Positions 24,874 through 34,315 of a DNA stretch of 64,000 nucleotides are shown here, piece after piece; position 1 is the stretch's first letter; the number at the start of each line of letters is the position of its first letter. The stretch covers positions 1,240,001-1,304,000 of the forward strand of contig JAHNUO010000008.1 of the NCBI GenBank assembly GCA_019787685.1, read 5' to 3'. The DNA is from Chiua virens (taxonomy: Eukaryota > Basidiomycota > Agaricomycetes > Boletales > Boletaceae). Both the position numbers and the translations under genes were made by a program. Below the pieces are notes generated by a model. It worked only from the letters and a program-made list of their open reading frames with translations, did not search any database and was not told the DNA's origin.

Positions 24874-25733
24874 CTACAACGCATTCGTTAGTATTACTTC
24901 GCGGTTTCGATAGTCAATGACGTACCCAACCATGACCGCCTTGACGAAGTCTTCACCCGTTTGGCCACTGGTGTAGCCTTGGAGTGCACGAATCCCTGCT
25001 GAAATCGCACGTCTCTGTCCCTGCCGCCCCGCCACGAACCCGTACACATCGATCACCGCCGACCATTAGCAGTGGAACCTGTGTCAATGAGAACGTCCGT
25101 ACCGTATCCGCTGCAAAAGAATGAGCATTCTCTGCCTCTTCCCGCTACTACATATCCCCCCATTCCAGGGACAACCTTCTCGTCTTGGTTCCAAGCCAAC
25201 GCCACCCGACAAACGTCGAAAACTGGTCTCCGGCGAGATACTCACAATGCCCACAGGCGGTGGATCACTAACCACCAGGAATACCCCTCCCACTTCCGCT
25301 TTCAATGTTTCATCCACCACTTGAGCATGCCAACTCTCCTTACACACATAGTCAGCACCGAACGCAAAGGACGAAAACATACGCATCACGCTATGCAATA
25401 CCACCTCTTCCACCTCCTGTCGCATACTTCACGAATCACGACCGTCGTTGCCCCGGCTTCCTCGTCCACCTCCCAGTTATATTTCAGTACCCACTCGAGT
25501 GACCGCCGGTGCACCACATCCTGACGCTTCGGGATCAGCAATGTCCCCCGAATCTCTTCAGTGTTGCGGTTCGTCATACCTACTTCGTCCTCGTTCCCGC
25601 CTACCGATGGCAACGGTGCCTCCCGATCACCGACACGATCATCTTTTATCGGGTGCAACACATCGACAACCACATCCGTCGCGCGATCGTCCTTAATCGT
25701 GATCTTGACCGCGATGGGGTACGCCTCGTCCAC
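24874..25733 (-). pseudogene. Unidentified gene, probably decayed
   Basis: Minus-strand frames run 25733-25386 (with LLIPKRQDVVHRRSLEWVLK and a Val-rich stretch), 25425-25084 (FGADYVCKESWHAQVVDETL) and 25056-24874 (GQRRAISAGIRALQGYTSGQ, VGYVIDYRN). They look like parts of one protein, with frame changes at about 25400 and 25070 that could be introns or mutations. No splice solution joins all parts cleanly. The last part also exists in segment 1 (3172-3312). No family recognised. Confidence 0.35.
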
Positions 25734-25925
25734 TTGCAGTGTCGACAGGAATCAGGAGCAGTGGATTGTGGGACGATGTCGATCACGCTTTCGACCGACG
25801 CGTTTCAAGTTGGAGTGGGATGCCAAATCACCTGAGAACGAACCACCTGACATGAGCCTAATTAGGCTCACACTCAACCATGTAGAATGGTCTTACGTCG
25901 ACGCTCTTGGCAGCACTCAAAAGAC

Positions 25926-26660
25926 ACCACACTCTCGCTCAGGCGCTTTTGAACACGGATGTGCTGTATCCCTCACTCTCATACCTGGCGGAATGCAAGA
26001 CGCAGCCGATAGGGCACAACATTTAGTGGACACAGGCGGCCTTCGAGTATACTGGACATGACCCCGACCCCTAGTGGAGGAGGCCATCATGACAGACCCG
26101 ACGGTGCGTCGCCTCATAGCCAGACACGTTTGTGTATCTAAATCCATTACGCAGTCCAAGTTACGTGTACTTACAAACCGGGTCGAGGAATTGTCGAACA
26201 ATGCATACCCACAAATCGTGGTAGTGTCACCGACGTCAGACGTCGTCATCCGATCCAGGCTCAGCGCTCAGCGCTCAGCTCTGAGCTGTGTTTGGTTAGT
26301 CCGAGATCTTGCTTGAGTGATCATTGTCTCTAATGTTTGAAATTTCTCGTCTAGTTCCAATTTCAAATGATGCTATACCGCTCTCTGCGCTGTTGCCTTT
26401 GTCCTCTTCGTCCTTATTGTTGGCACGTATGACGAGTTTGCGACGTGACCCAGCCGCAGATTCTATTGACTACTCTCTTGACCATCCTACCTCGTTATCG
26501 CATTCACAAGCAGACCAATTCGGTTCCTTCATCTACAGATTTCAACGTCTCCCTTCATCCACCATACCACTCGGCAATTTATCTTGTACTGGAATTCATC
26601 GACGATCAACTATTCCCCTCCCTACCTCTCTCACCACGTGAGACATTTGTGAGGATCTGA
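25926..26660 (+). pseudogene. ZW10/Dsl1-like remnant, N-terminal and middle part
   Basis: The plus strand aligns with the minus strand of 5341-4660. It carries a broken N-terminal helix (about 25930-25990) and a later frame with SLMFEISRLVPISND and QADQFGSFIYRFQRLPSS (26324-26560), followed in another frame by DQLFPSLPLSPRETF (about 26600-26650). The reading frame is then lost. A local repeat of gctcagc units occurs at about 26260-26290. Family assignment rests on the better preserved sister fragment at 3870-5341. Confidence 0.4.
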
Positions 26661-26718
26661 GTGGGCACTGGGGACGCACTATTCCACGCGTTTCCCTATT
26701 GATAAATGGAAGGCAGAA

Positions 26719-27070
26719 TGGTAGGGATAAAATTTGCTGTACTACACCCTCACTCCTTGTGAATTGCATTGCTCTTCTTTACCCACTCGCAGTATCGTAA
26801 GGCGAATGCCTGCCTCGCGACAGCTTATGGATCTGCCCTTTCTGGCGTACACTCCATGACCTGAGCCACCCGAGTCAGAAGACGCACGTTCACCCGCGTT
26901 CACCTTCAACTGTTTCACTATGTTAAACGGGTTACTAGTACGACGTAACGTTGGGGATAAAATTTTCCTGTCCTGCACTCTTACAGTCTCGCCCATTATG
27001 AATTGCCTTACCCCTCTTCTTCACTCCCTCGCAGTATGGTCAAGCGAATATCTGCCTCGCGACTGCAGGC
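26719..27070. repeat. Diverged direct repeat, two units of about 100-120 bp
   Basis: Unit A (about 26719-26815) and unit B (about 26950-27065) both start with ggataaaatt, pass through gaattgc, and end with ctcgcagtat followed by ctgcctcgcga. They differ at many positions, so the duplication is old. No coding potential or mobile-element hallmarks are seen. Confidence 0.55.
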
Positions 27071-27148
27071 ATTAATGTCCATATCGCGCCCTTCGCACCC
27101 CTCAGATCTCGCATATCATGCCTTCAAGAGCTCACCACTCACCACCCC

Positions 27149-27739
27149 TTGCGCTTGAGTGATAGACAAACCGGCTCTATTATCTTCCACGAGCTCAATA
27201 GCTTTCCATCATCCGAGGAGGCCCTCGAAAAGCATGATCAAAGGATACCTGACCTTCGCCACCGCTGTGGGTGCTTGGAGAAGTTACTCAAAAACGTGCA
27301 CACTGGCCTTCCCCTGAAGTTAGCAGGAGTACCTTACAGGAGTCGAGAACTGCAAACAGATTGTCGAGACCATTGCCCTGAACATGGTTGTGATAGAAGT
27401 AAACGGCCATATGATAGATTAGAAAGGGTGATGACTCTGCAAAGTAAACGTAGATCTGCATATAGAAAATGGAAACTGTTTGGTGATAAATACACTCGAG
27501 GGGTTCATTTGGCAGCTATTCTATACGAGCATCGGGATACAAGGACACATCCTCAAGGGGAATCATGCATCAATGTCGATGCTTGGCAAGAACTCAAAAT
27601 CGTGACCAATTCCGCATTGGTTCAAGGTACAACTTGGCAACGCCCTCCGCCTTGGACGCAGTCCATTATGCTCAGGCACGATTTAAACGCGCCACGTACT
27701 CATCGAGTTACAACATTTAGCTATCAAAGAACACAATGA
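27149..27739 (+). other. Open reading frame of 197 codons, doubtful
   Basis: The frame is open for 197 codons but has no ATG in its first half (first Met about codon 94), so it would need an upstream exon I cannot place. Composition is Arg- and His-rich (for example RRSAYRKWKLFGDKYTRG). No known domain. Either an exon of an unrecognised gene or a chance frame. Confidence 0.2.
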
Positions 27740-28751
27740 AATCATTTACTGCATGCCAACTTGAACATCCATAATGATCGCGAGCAACGAGCAAGTCACT
27801 AGGGGAAGCTATAGAGATATCTGTGGCCAGAACTTTTCCACGCCACTGATTGCCGACACGAGATCCGTTCCAACTTGGAACTGTAACTTCTTCAAGTTCG
27901 ACCTCGTTCGGTTCAACCTACAGTTGACCTATAGCCGCCGATTAATTCTCTTCGTTTTCACACATATGAATCTTCATTCAATTCCCAGTAGGTATGTCGT
28001 AGCCCGGCATCGTCGCAACTGATAGGCTATTAGTATATCTTCAATTCAAGTTCGCAACCGTGCCTTACGAGTCGTGAGTGAGTACTCCCTCTAAGGGCAT
28101 AGGTAAACTTTACCGTTCATTTCCGTTTCATGTTTCATCATTATTCTTGGACTAACATCCGACAGTCGGAGCAAGGTCTATTCGTCTGATGCTGACACCG
28201 GTCTTACTTTGTTCATCTTCTCGTACAGGTCTCCACGGGCTTTGATGTCTTCTGGCCGGCCGCAGTGCAGCCCAAAATTGGTAAGTCCCAATTTATAGAG
28301 CAGAACCCAAAACTACTGCCCACTACGCTGTATATTGTTACTTACCTGTTACTAGTAGCCTTAACTAGTCCGATTTGAGGTTCCGGCCCAACGTTCTGAA
28401 TCATATCGCCCAGAGAGCGAGGAGCATAACTGATTCTCCATATTCCAGGTCTCCGCAGAATGATTGTTATAAACTGTTTCGAGAACTGTGACAGGTCACC
28501 GTCTTTCTTTTCCAGATTCTGAACTCCTGCCACGTTGACCAGCGTGCAGTGTGGAGGGTACATGTTTCGTTACACCCTCGTTTCAGACGACTCAAATAGC
28601 ACGAATAATTTTCTCCCTTCTCGCTCCCTTCGGACCTATAACGTGAGCAAACAAGCGCTGAACCAAATCTAGCTAGTGCGCTGATGGACGACGTATTTAA
28701 TAGTCACCTTACCGTCCATCCACCACTAGACTGCCTGTGCAACTCGTTGGT
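27740..28751. other. Intergenic, no supported gene
   Basis: About 1 kb with only short frames. It leads into the lipase-like gene and should hold its promoter. Confidence 0.35.
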
Positions 28752-30038
28752 ATGCTAACCCCACTACGTTATCCTCACAACATGTTGAAGATGTATCTAG
28801 CCTCCGAAATGGCTCTCGACATATTCCAACAAGTCTTCTCCTTCGCCATGCTGGCCGACTTGGTCAATGATCGGCGGGGAACGCTGAAGGAGCTTCAACA
28901 AGATTTTCAGAAACAGCTGACACCCTATATCCACAACATGGATGGATGGCGACTCGCGTGGGGGCCAACCGTATGGAAGTTCAAGCCAGACGAAATCGCT
29001 TGTCTCGCCAATTCTTGGTATATCGTTTACCACCCGAATGCCCAGTTTGAGGATGGCTCCGTACACCCGACCTACGTTATCGCCATCGCGGGCACCCCTC
29101 TGAAATGCGACGATGTTCTTCGGAAGGAGGACAATGCAGTGGATACCGCCGTCAACTTTAATGCTTGGGTGATTGGTGGGATTAAACACGAGCCTGTCAC
29201 TATTCCCTCGAAGAACGTATTCCCGGGCATCCCTTACTTCGCAGAAGGGACGGCATACGCGACATATAACCTACTGAACACTGCATCATCAGAGGATGCC
29301 ATCTCACCGGGAAACACGATCGTTGACTTCCTTAACAGTCTGGACAGATCTCCGTCTACACGTTTCATAATTACCGGTCATAGTCTCGGTGGCTGTCTTA
29401 CCACCTCCGTTGCGCTTACTCTAGTCACAGCTAGGGTATTTCATCCGGATGGAAACACCCTCGCGTACCCTATCGCTGGGCCCTCAGCCGGAAATGTAGA
29501 ATGGGCTGATTTGTTTGCCGAGTATTTCCCGCCTCGCAAATTTCCTGGCGCGCGCAGCTACCAGGGATGGAATCTCAATCTGGTCAATAACCTGGACGTT
29601 GTACCCCAAATCTGGTGCCAGATCAAGGACGTTTCTCCGCAACAGTGGTTAGGCAGAATCCCTGCTGTTTATGGCACGCCAGTCGTTGATGATGTGTGGA
29701 GGTGTGTCGTCAAGTACGCTACTAGCGCTCTTTGCTCCGGCGTGGTGTACAAGCCTGTCCCGAGCCAGTACTTCGACCCCCCCGCTCCCAAATCCATTCC
29801 TACTACCGTGGAGGAGTACGTTAAAGAAGCCTTAACGCAGCACTGCGTGTCATACTTGAACGAGCTCCAGATCACCGCGGCGCAGGTTGGCATTGGACCA
29901 AAGGGTGGGGCCATGTCGAAATACCCTGTTGTCGGTGGATTGCAGCGGGCGATTGATAACCCCGAGGATCATCAAGAGGAATACGATAATATCAAGGATA
30001 CGCCTGAAGCGCGCTCTTTCCGTACGCAATTAGCGTAA
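28752..30038 (+). CDS. Class 3 lipase-like alpha/beta hydrolase (428 aa), single exon
   Basis: The nucleophile elbow FIITGHSLGGCL is at about residues 204-215, and the preceding strand plus the following helix fit the lipase class 3 fold. The aspartate of the triad is probably in NNLDVVPQIW (about residue 282). The ATG at 28752 follows a non-ATG extension of five codons. There is no clear signal peptide, although the first 40 residues include a hydrophobic, helical stretch, so the protein is probably intracellular. No intron interrupts the 1287-nt frame, which is unusual among its neighbours. Substrate unknown; fungal relatives are usually just annotated as lipase family proteins. Confidence 0.8.
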   Translation: MLTPLRYPHNMLKMYLASEMALDIFQQVFSFAMLADLVNDRRGTLKELQQDFQKQLTPYIHNMDGWRLAWGPTVWKFKPDEIACLANSWYIVYHPNAQFEDGSVHPTYVIAIAGTPLKCDDVLRKEDNAVDTAVNFNAWVIGGIKHEPVTIPSKNVFPGIPYFAEGTAYATYNLLNTASSEDAISPGNTIVDFLNSLDRSPSTRFIITGHSLGGCLTTSVALTLVTARVFHPDGNTLAYPIAGPSAGNVEWADLFAEYFPPRKFPGARSYQGWNLNLVNNLDVVPQIWCQIKDVSPQQWLGRIPAVYGTPVVDDVWRCVVKYATSALCSGVVYKPVPSQYFDPPAPKSIPTTVEEYVKEALTQHCVSYLNELQITAAQVGIGPKGGAMSKYPVVGGLQRAIDNPEDHQEEYDNIKDTPEARSFRTQLA

Positions 30039-30288
30039 ACGTGCACTTGGGTGTTTCAACAGAGCCTGGAGTGGATGCAGTTTGTGTACTTTTACTAGTA
30101 GGTTGCAAGCGGAATCATGTATACATAGTTGGAAGGTGGTAGGATTGTGTATGTATATATGTATACTGGCTACCAAGTCGTAGTACTAGATGCCCTTGAT
30201 CACGTACTGGTCCATGTAAGATTGTCAGTCAGGTTCAAGACAAAAGTGGTCTTCTAAATTTGGTAAGTACCCTTAGACTTGCTTGTCC

Positions 30289-31490
30289 ATGTCCTCGTCA
30301 CTAAGTTCACTGGGGGTTCGACGTTTACTGGGTCTCTCTCATGCTCGGCTTCCACTATCCATTACTCGGCTTTCTCCTAGTCTTTATTGTGAGCCCAAAC
30401 TAACGCCACTCCCCTTACTGCGGAGAACTTTCATAGCGACTCGTTGTCTACCATATCCTGTCATCCGATCGCACCCAAAACCAGCACCAACAGAGGAAAC
30501 AGATTCAGATGTTAGCACACAACCGCACGAACGACTCACCCTCCGCGAAAACATCTATACCTTCCCCAATTTTCTGACCGTTTCCCGCATCCTCTCCTGT
30601 CCCATCCTCGGTTGGTCCATCTTCCACGACGACTATTACCTCGCCACCGGGTTGCTCGTCTACGCCGGTCTCTCTGATCTGGTACGTAGTATCCGTATTG
30701 TCTCATTCAAACAGTAACACGACTGTTGCGCGTCATCTTTCGCACATACATGAAAAAAAGGTCGACGGGTTCCTGGCAAGGCGGTTCAATATGCATACTG
30801 TGCTTGGCAGCATCCTCGATCCCGCCGCTGACAAGGCTCTTGTGACCACCCTCACCATCACGCTTGCGCTCAAGGGTCTGCTTCCTCGTACGTCCCCGAG
30901 TCCTTCACGATGCCCGTTGTACTACTCCTGATTCTGTCCTACGTTTCCACGCGAAACCAGTGTGGTTAACAACGGTCATCCTCGGGCGCGACACCCTCCT
31001 CAGCGTATCCGCATTCTACATCCGTTACACGTCCTTACCCTGCCCAGTAAGCGGCGCATCCACTAGCGAAAAACGCATCTGACATACTACACGTCCTGGT
31101 GCGTGATATTTGTAGAAAACGTGGCGACGTTATTGGGATTTTTCGATCCCATCAGCGGAGGTGCGTCCGACGACCATTAGCAAGGTGTGTGCGCGTTTGT
31201 CGAGGTGAAGCGATCTTTGACGTTGCGTCTTTAGTATAATACGGCTGCGCAGCTGGCGTTGATGTTCGGAACTACCGTCGCCCCGATCGGACCGGCGTTT
31301 CTCAGCACATATCTCCCCGAGATGCAGTAAGCCAAAGACTTGGCCACTCTACACCTTCTAATGTACCCTCGTTAGAGCACTGGTTGCTGTGACCACCGTC
31401 TGGAGTGGCTTATCCTACGTGTTTTCAAAGGATGCGGTTCGCGTCATAGCGGAGGCGCGCCAACGACAGCCTCCGTCCGAATCATCGTAG
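30289..31490 (+). CDS. CRD1: Cardiolipin synthase, CDP-alcohol phosphatidyltransferase family (293 aa)
   Basis: Makes cardiolipin from phosphatidylglycerol and CDP-diacylglycerol in the mitochondrial inner membrane. Six exons (30289-30681, 30761-30887, 30961-31046, 31116-31184, 31235-31326, 31376-31490) give 293 residues, as usual for Crd1. The CDP-alcohol signature D-x2-DG-x2-AR-x8-G-x3-D-x3-D is complete (D130, D133-G134, A137-R138, G147, D151, D155) and spans the first splice junction. The N-terminal 60 residues are Arg/Ser/Leu-rich without acidic residues, fitting a mitochondrial presequence. Several hydrophobic helices follow. TWRRYWDFSIPSAEVRPTTI and the last helix agree with the family. 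The stop lies six bases before a duplicated piece of the neighbouring spindle-pole gene. Confidence 0.92.
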
Positions 31491-31496
31491 TGATAC

Positions 31497-31713
31497 CTTT
31501 GGTTCGATTCAATGATATTGCTGAGATGACTATAATACACCATTGTCACTACATGACATGCCCATGATACAGACAGTGATACGAAGTATCATCGATGCTG
31601 GATTGCTCTACGTCGACGAACCTCTTGTAGGGCATCTGCAATGGCTAGCCTGTTTGCGCATGCTTCTCGCCAAGTGTTGCTTGCGAACATGGTCACCAAA
31701 GAACACACCTCGT
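31497..31713 (-). pseudogene. Duplicated 3' end of the spindle-pole-body gene
   Basis: This stretch matches 37249-37500, the last exon, last intron and 3' flank of the spindle-pole-body gene. Its minus strand encodes ASNTWREACANRLAIADALQ then EVRRRRAIQHR and a stop, against NKLAITDALQ and IQHQ in the parent. Part of the intron (about 30 nt) is missing. The two copies flank the inserted MFS-NTPase segment 3 as direct repeats. Confidence 0.85.
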
Positions 31714-31832
31714 AATAGACATCCCGCTCAGTGATTTCTTTTTCGCCGTCGTTCCTGTCGTCTTAGCGATACGACGATGCTATCTCTCTCTCAGCGGTAT
31801 TTTTGCATTTGCACGTTGTGCATATTTAGGAA
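31714..31832. other. Unique spacer
   Basis: About 120 bp between the duplicated gene tail and the start of the MFS-NTPase segment. T-rich; no feature seen. Confidence 0.3.
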
Positions 31833-33900
31833 CAAGGACAATCCAAGTAACTGGACACATTGATTCGTTTTGTCGTGCTGGGCTACCAGACGGCCGATAC
31901 ACCAAGCGTTTCATTCCAGTCTCCATGGTAGGTAATGAAAGTCTAAGATGGAACGCTCTACATACAACTCCAAGATGATAAAATAGAGGTAACAGTAGGG
32001 AGCGTATACACAAAGGAATGGCATAAAATTTCCACCCGCGTCTACTCCTCTCGAACATAAACTCGTCAAGATCTAAAGGAATGAACTATCTGAGAGCAAG
32101 TGCATATTTTCGGTCACGTCGTTCGAAGAAGCTCTCGACCGAAGCCCGTCTCTGCTACAGTGCCAGTATCAGCTATGCGGCTATCTAACATAATAAACCA
32201 GTAGAATGCGGCACAACCGCCGAGGATGTGCCGCTCTTTTGAAAATGCGTACATCGACGTCGTCATGGCAGGTCCAGTCGCCCGCGCAATCGACGCCGCG
32301 GTCTGACCCATGCCGTTGATGGTACCGGGCGTATTCTTTGAGGGCGCGCAAGTGGTGATGAACATGTATGCACATGCTAGAGAAATCAAGAACCACGGTC
32401 AGATGATACGTGAGACATCAATAAGAAACAACGTGCCGAACGCCATATCCAAATGGCGATCAACGCGACCTGGAGAGCGAGACAAGAGTATATCCACCCG
32501 TCGACGACGCCGCACATCTGGACGATCCAGCAGATGAAATGGGACAACAGCATGATTTAGATGAAGCACATGATCGCTCTGCAAAAGAGGCGCTTGAACC
32601 CATGGAGTGAATCAGCCGGGAGAATAAGAGGTGCTAGAAGGTGCCGCCGCTGAAGCCGATCACGCCGAGTACGACATCGAAGGTGGGTGAGTCCGTGTTA
32701 AGACCATAAAATTCGATTGGGGTGGAAAGGTAGAGAGGAAGAAGGGATTTGGCTGAGATGTCGAGGTATCCCAGGATACCATACCAAGCGAGGGGGTAAA
32801 TGACGGAACGCACAAAGAGCTCTTGGAAGAAGACGAACAGTCTCGAACCAGGTGCTGATTGTTCCACTGGCAGGTCGTCGTTTGATCTACAGAAGCCCTC
32901 CTTCCTCGAAGCCAAACTCCAAAGCCGCTGAGTGATTGGTATCAGACACCTTGGATGGATTAACTGACCAGTTCCATGAAGAATAGAACGACAGTCGTCG
33001 CTGCCCCGATCGAGGAGGCTACACTACATGGAGGCAGAAAATAAGGAAATTATTGCCGGAAATAACTCGAGGAGTGTACCACCTCGGGCTATAAATGGCC
33101 TTGAACGAGCTATCATTAGACAAAGTATAGTATACATGGAAAGCCACTCACCCAAGCATCGATCCGACGAGCCACCCGATGAGCATAAGGGCGAATGCCT
33201 GTGCTATATTCGTCGAGTCTGTTAGTTCGCCGATCATGTTCTTCACCACGCCGACATGCCGTTCAACAAACTTGAACGGCCGTGTATACACTAACTGAGG
33301 GGGACTCAGCTCAAGATCTGGGAAGTTGGGAATCTACCTGACCTGACGACGAACTGCCAGAACGTTCTTGAAAGCCATAAAAGGGTCGCTGAAACAGGTA
33401 AACCGACAAGCCCGATGAAAACGATGGGCTTGCGGCCGATTTCGACTGACAAACGGCTCAATGCATGACGGCCATAGATTACATCTGTAAGTGACATGTG
33501 CATTGTCGTCCCACTGGCACAGAGATGCGTTCTACATAGAAGGGAAACCTCACGAATTACTATCTGTTGGAATCAATCTGAGACAAGTGTACAAGCCACA
33601 CTCGACCAAGTAGTCAGGCAATATAAATCATCACTAATCATCTCACTAATCAGAGGGGCTACACTAGCCAATACAATAGAACAGTATATAAGACTAGCTA
33701 CATCTCGAAGAATGATAAGGCTCGAGTCCTAATTCCCCATCTTATCTCGTCTGACTTAAGTCACACTTTCCCGCGCTCGCCGTCTTCCAACACTATCAAA
33801 CCTGCGTAGTATCCCACTTTGCGTCTGTCCCATCGAGCTCAGCAACGAGTTGGTTAATATAGGGATATGTGGTCATCAAAGGCACGGCCAATTATTCAAG
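31833..33900 (-). pseudogene. MFS transporter pseudogene (YCR023C/ZIFL-like), copy 3
   Basis: The minus strand preserves most landmarks of this 12-helix transporter group. Reading toward lower coordinates these are YPYINQLVAELDGTD (about 33880), LSVEIGRKPIVFIGLVGLP (about 33440), LSTPIEFYGLN with VVLGVIGFSGGTFQLLLFSR (32730-32650), and the C-terminal YMFITTCAPSKNTPGTINGM with ARATGPAMTTSM (32370-32230). Family members export drugs or small solutes. It is dead: the frame shifts after RLIHSMG, a stop (TAA for CAA) lies at about 32560, and a solo LTR interrupts the 5' part. The first two exons cannot be joined cleanly. Confidence 0.75.
33560..33797. mobile_element. Solo LTR of a retrotransposon with 5-bp target duplication
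   Basis: The element spans 33565-33792 (228 bp), begins tgttggaa and ends ttccaaca (perfect eight-base terminal inverted repeat, TG...CA). It is bracketed by ctatc at 33560-33564 and 33793-33797. Copy 2 of the segment (around 21470) has the uninterrupted site with a single ctatc. A tatataag TATA-like box lies at about 33693. These are the hallmarks of a solo LTR left by recombination between the two LTRs of a full element. No gag-pol sequence remains. Confidence 0.9.
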
Positions 33901-34315
33901 CGAGTTTGCGGGAGTTCGGATTGAACGCCGAGATCGGTGACTCGAAACCTTGTCCATATTTGCGTCGAAGTACCTGTCCGAAACGAGGGAGCATGAACGA
34001 GTCATACTGTGCCATGTGGAAGCAGCCTATCAGGAAAACGAGCTTGTAACATTACTGTTTGACAGCTCTTGGTGAACAGTTGCACAAGGTCTCCGATCAC
34101 ATTTCTCAAACGAGCCTTATTCCTCGCTTACACTTTGAGCACTCTTTCAATGAGCGCTTAGAAAACGCTGATCCGGCCCGGCTGGCAGATCCAATATTCA
34201 CATCCCTGAAAGAAAGGGGAGCCAATCAGAGTTGCGTGGGAACATCTTGCTAAATATTTAGTCTGAGTTGATCCCCTAATGCGCCCCTAATCCCGACTCG
34301 CTTAGCTTCCTCGAT

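Larger units (their letters stand above)
20435..25020. repeat. Dispersed MFS-NTPase segment, copy 2
   Basis: Collinear with 31833-37246 and, in its right part, with 81-3312. It contains the MFS pseudogene (-), the NTPase gene (+) and a remnant of an unidentified minus-strand gene. Relative to copy 3 it lacks about 450 bp of the MFS gene near 20590 and lacks the solo LTR near 21470. Confidence 0.85.

Noticed and set aside
30864..31082. Separate small frame inside the cardiolipin synthase region
   Set aside because: It is exon 3 read through its flanking introns; splicing places it in CRD1.
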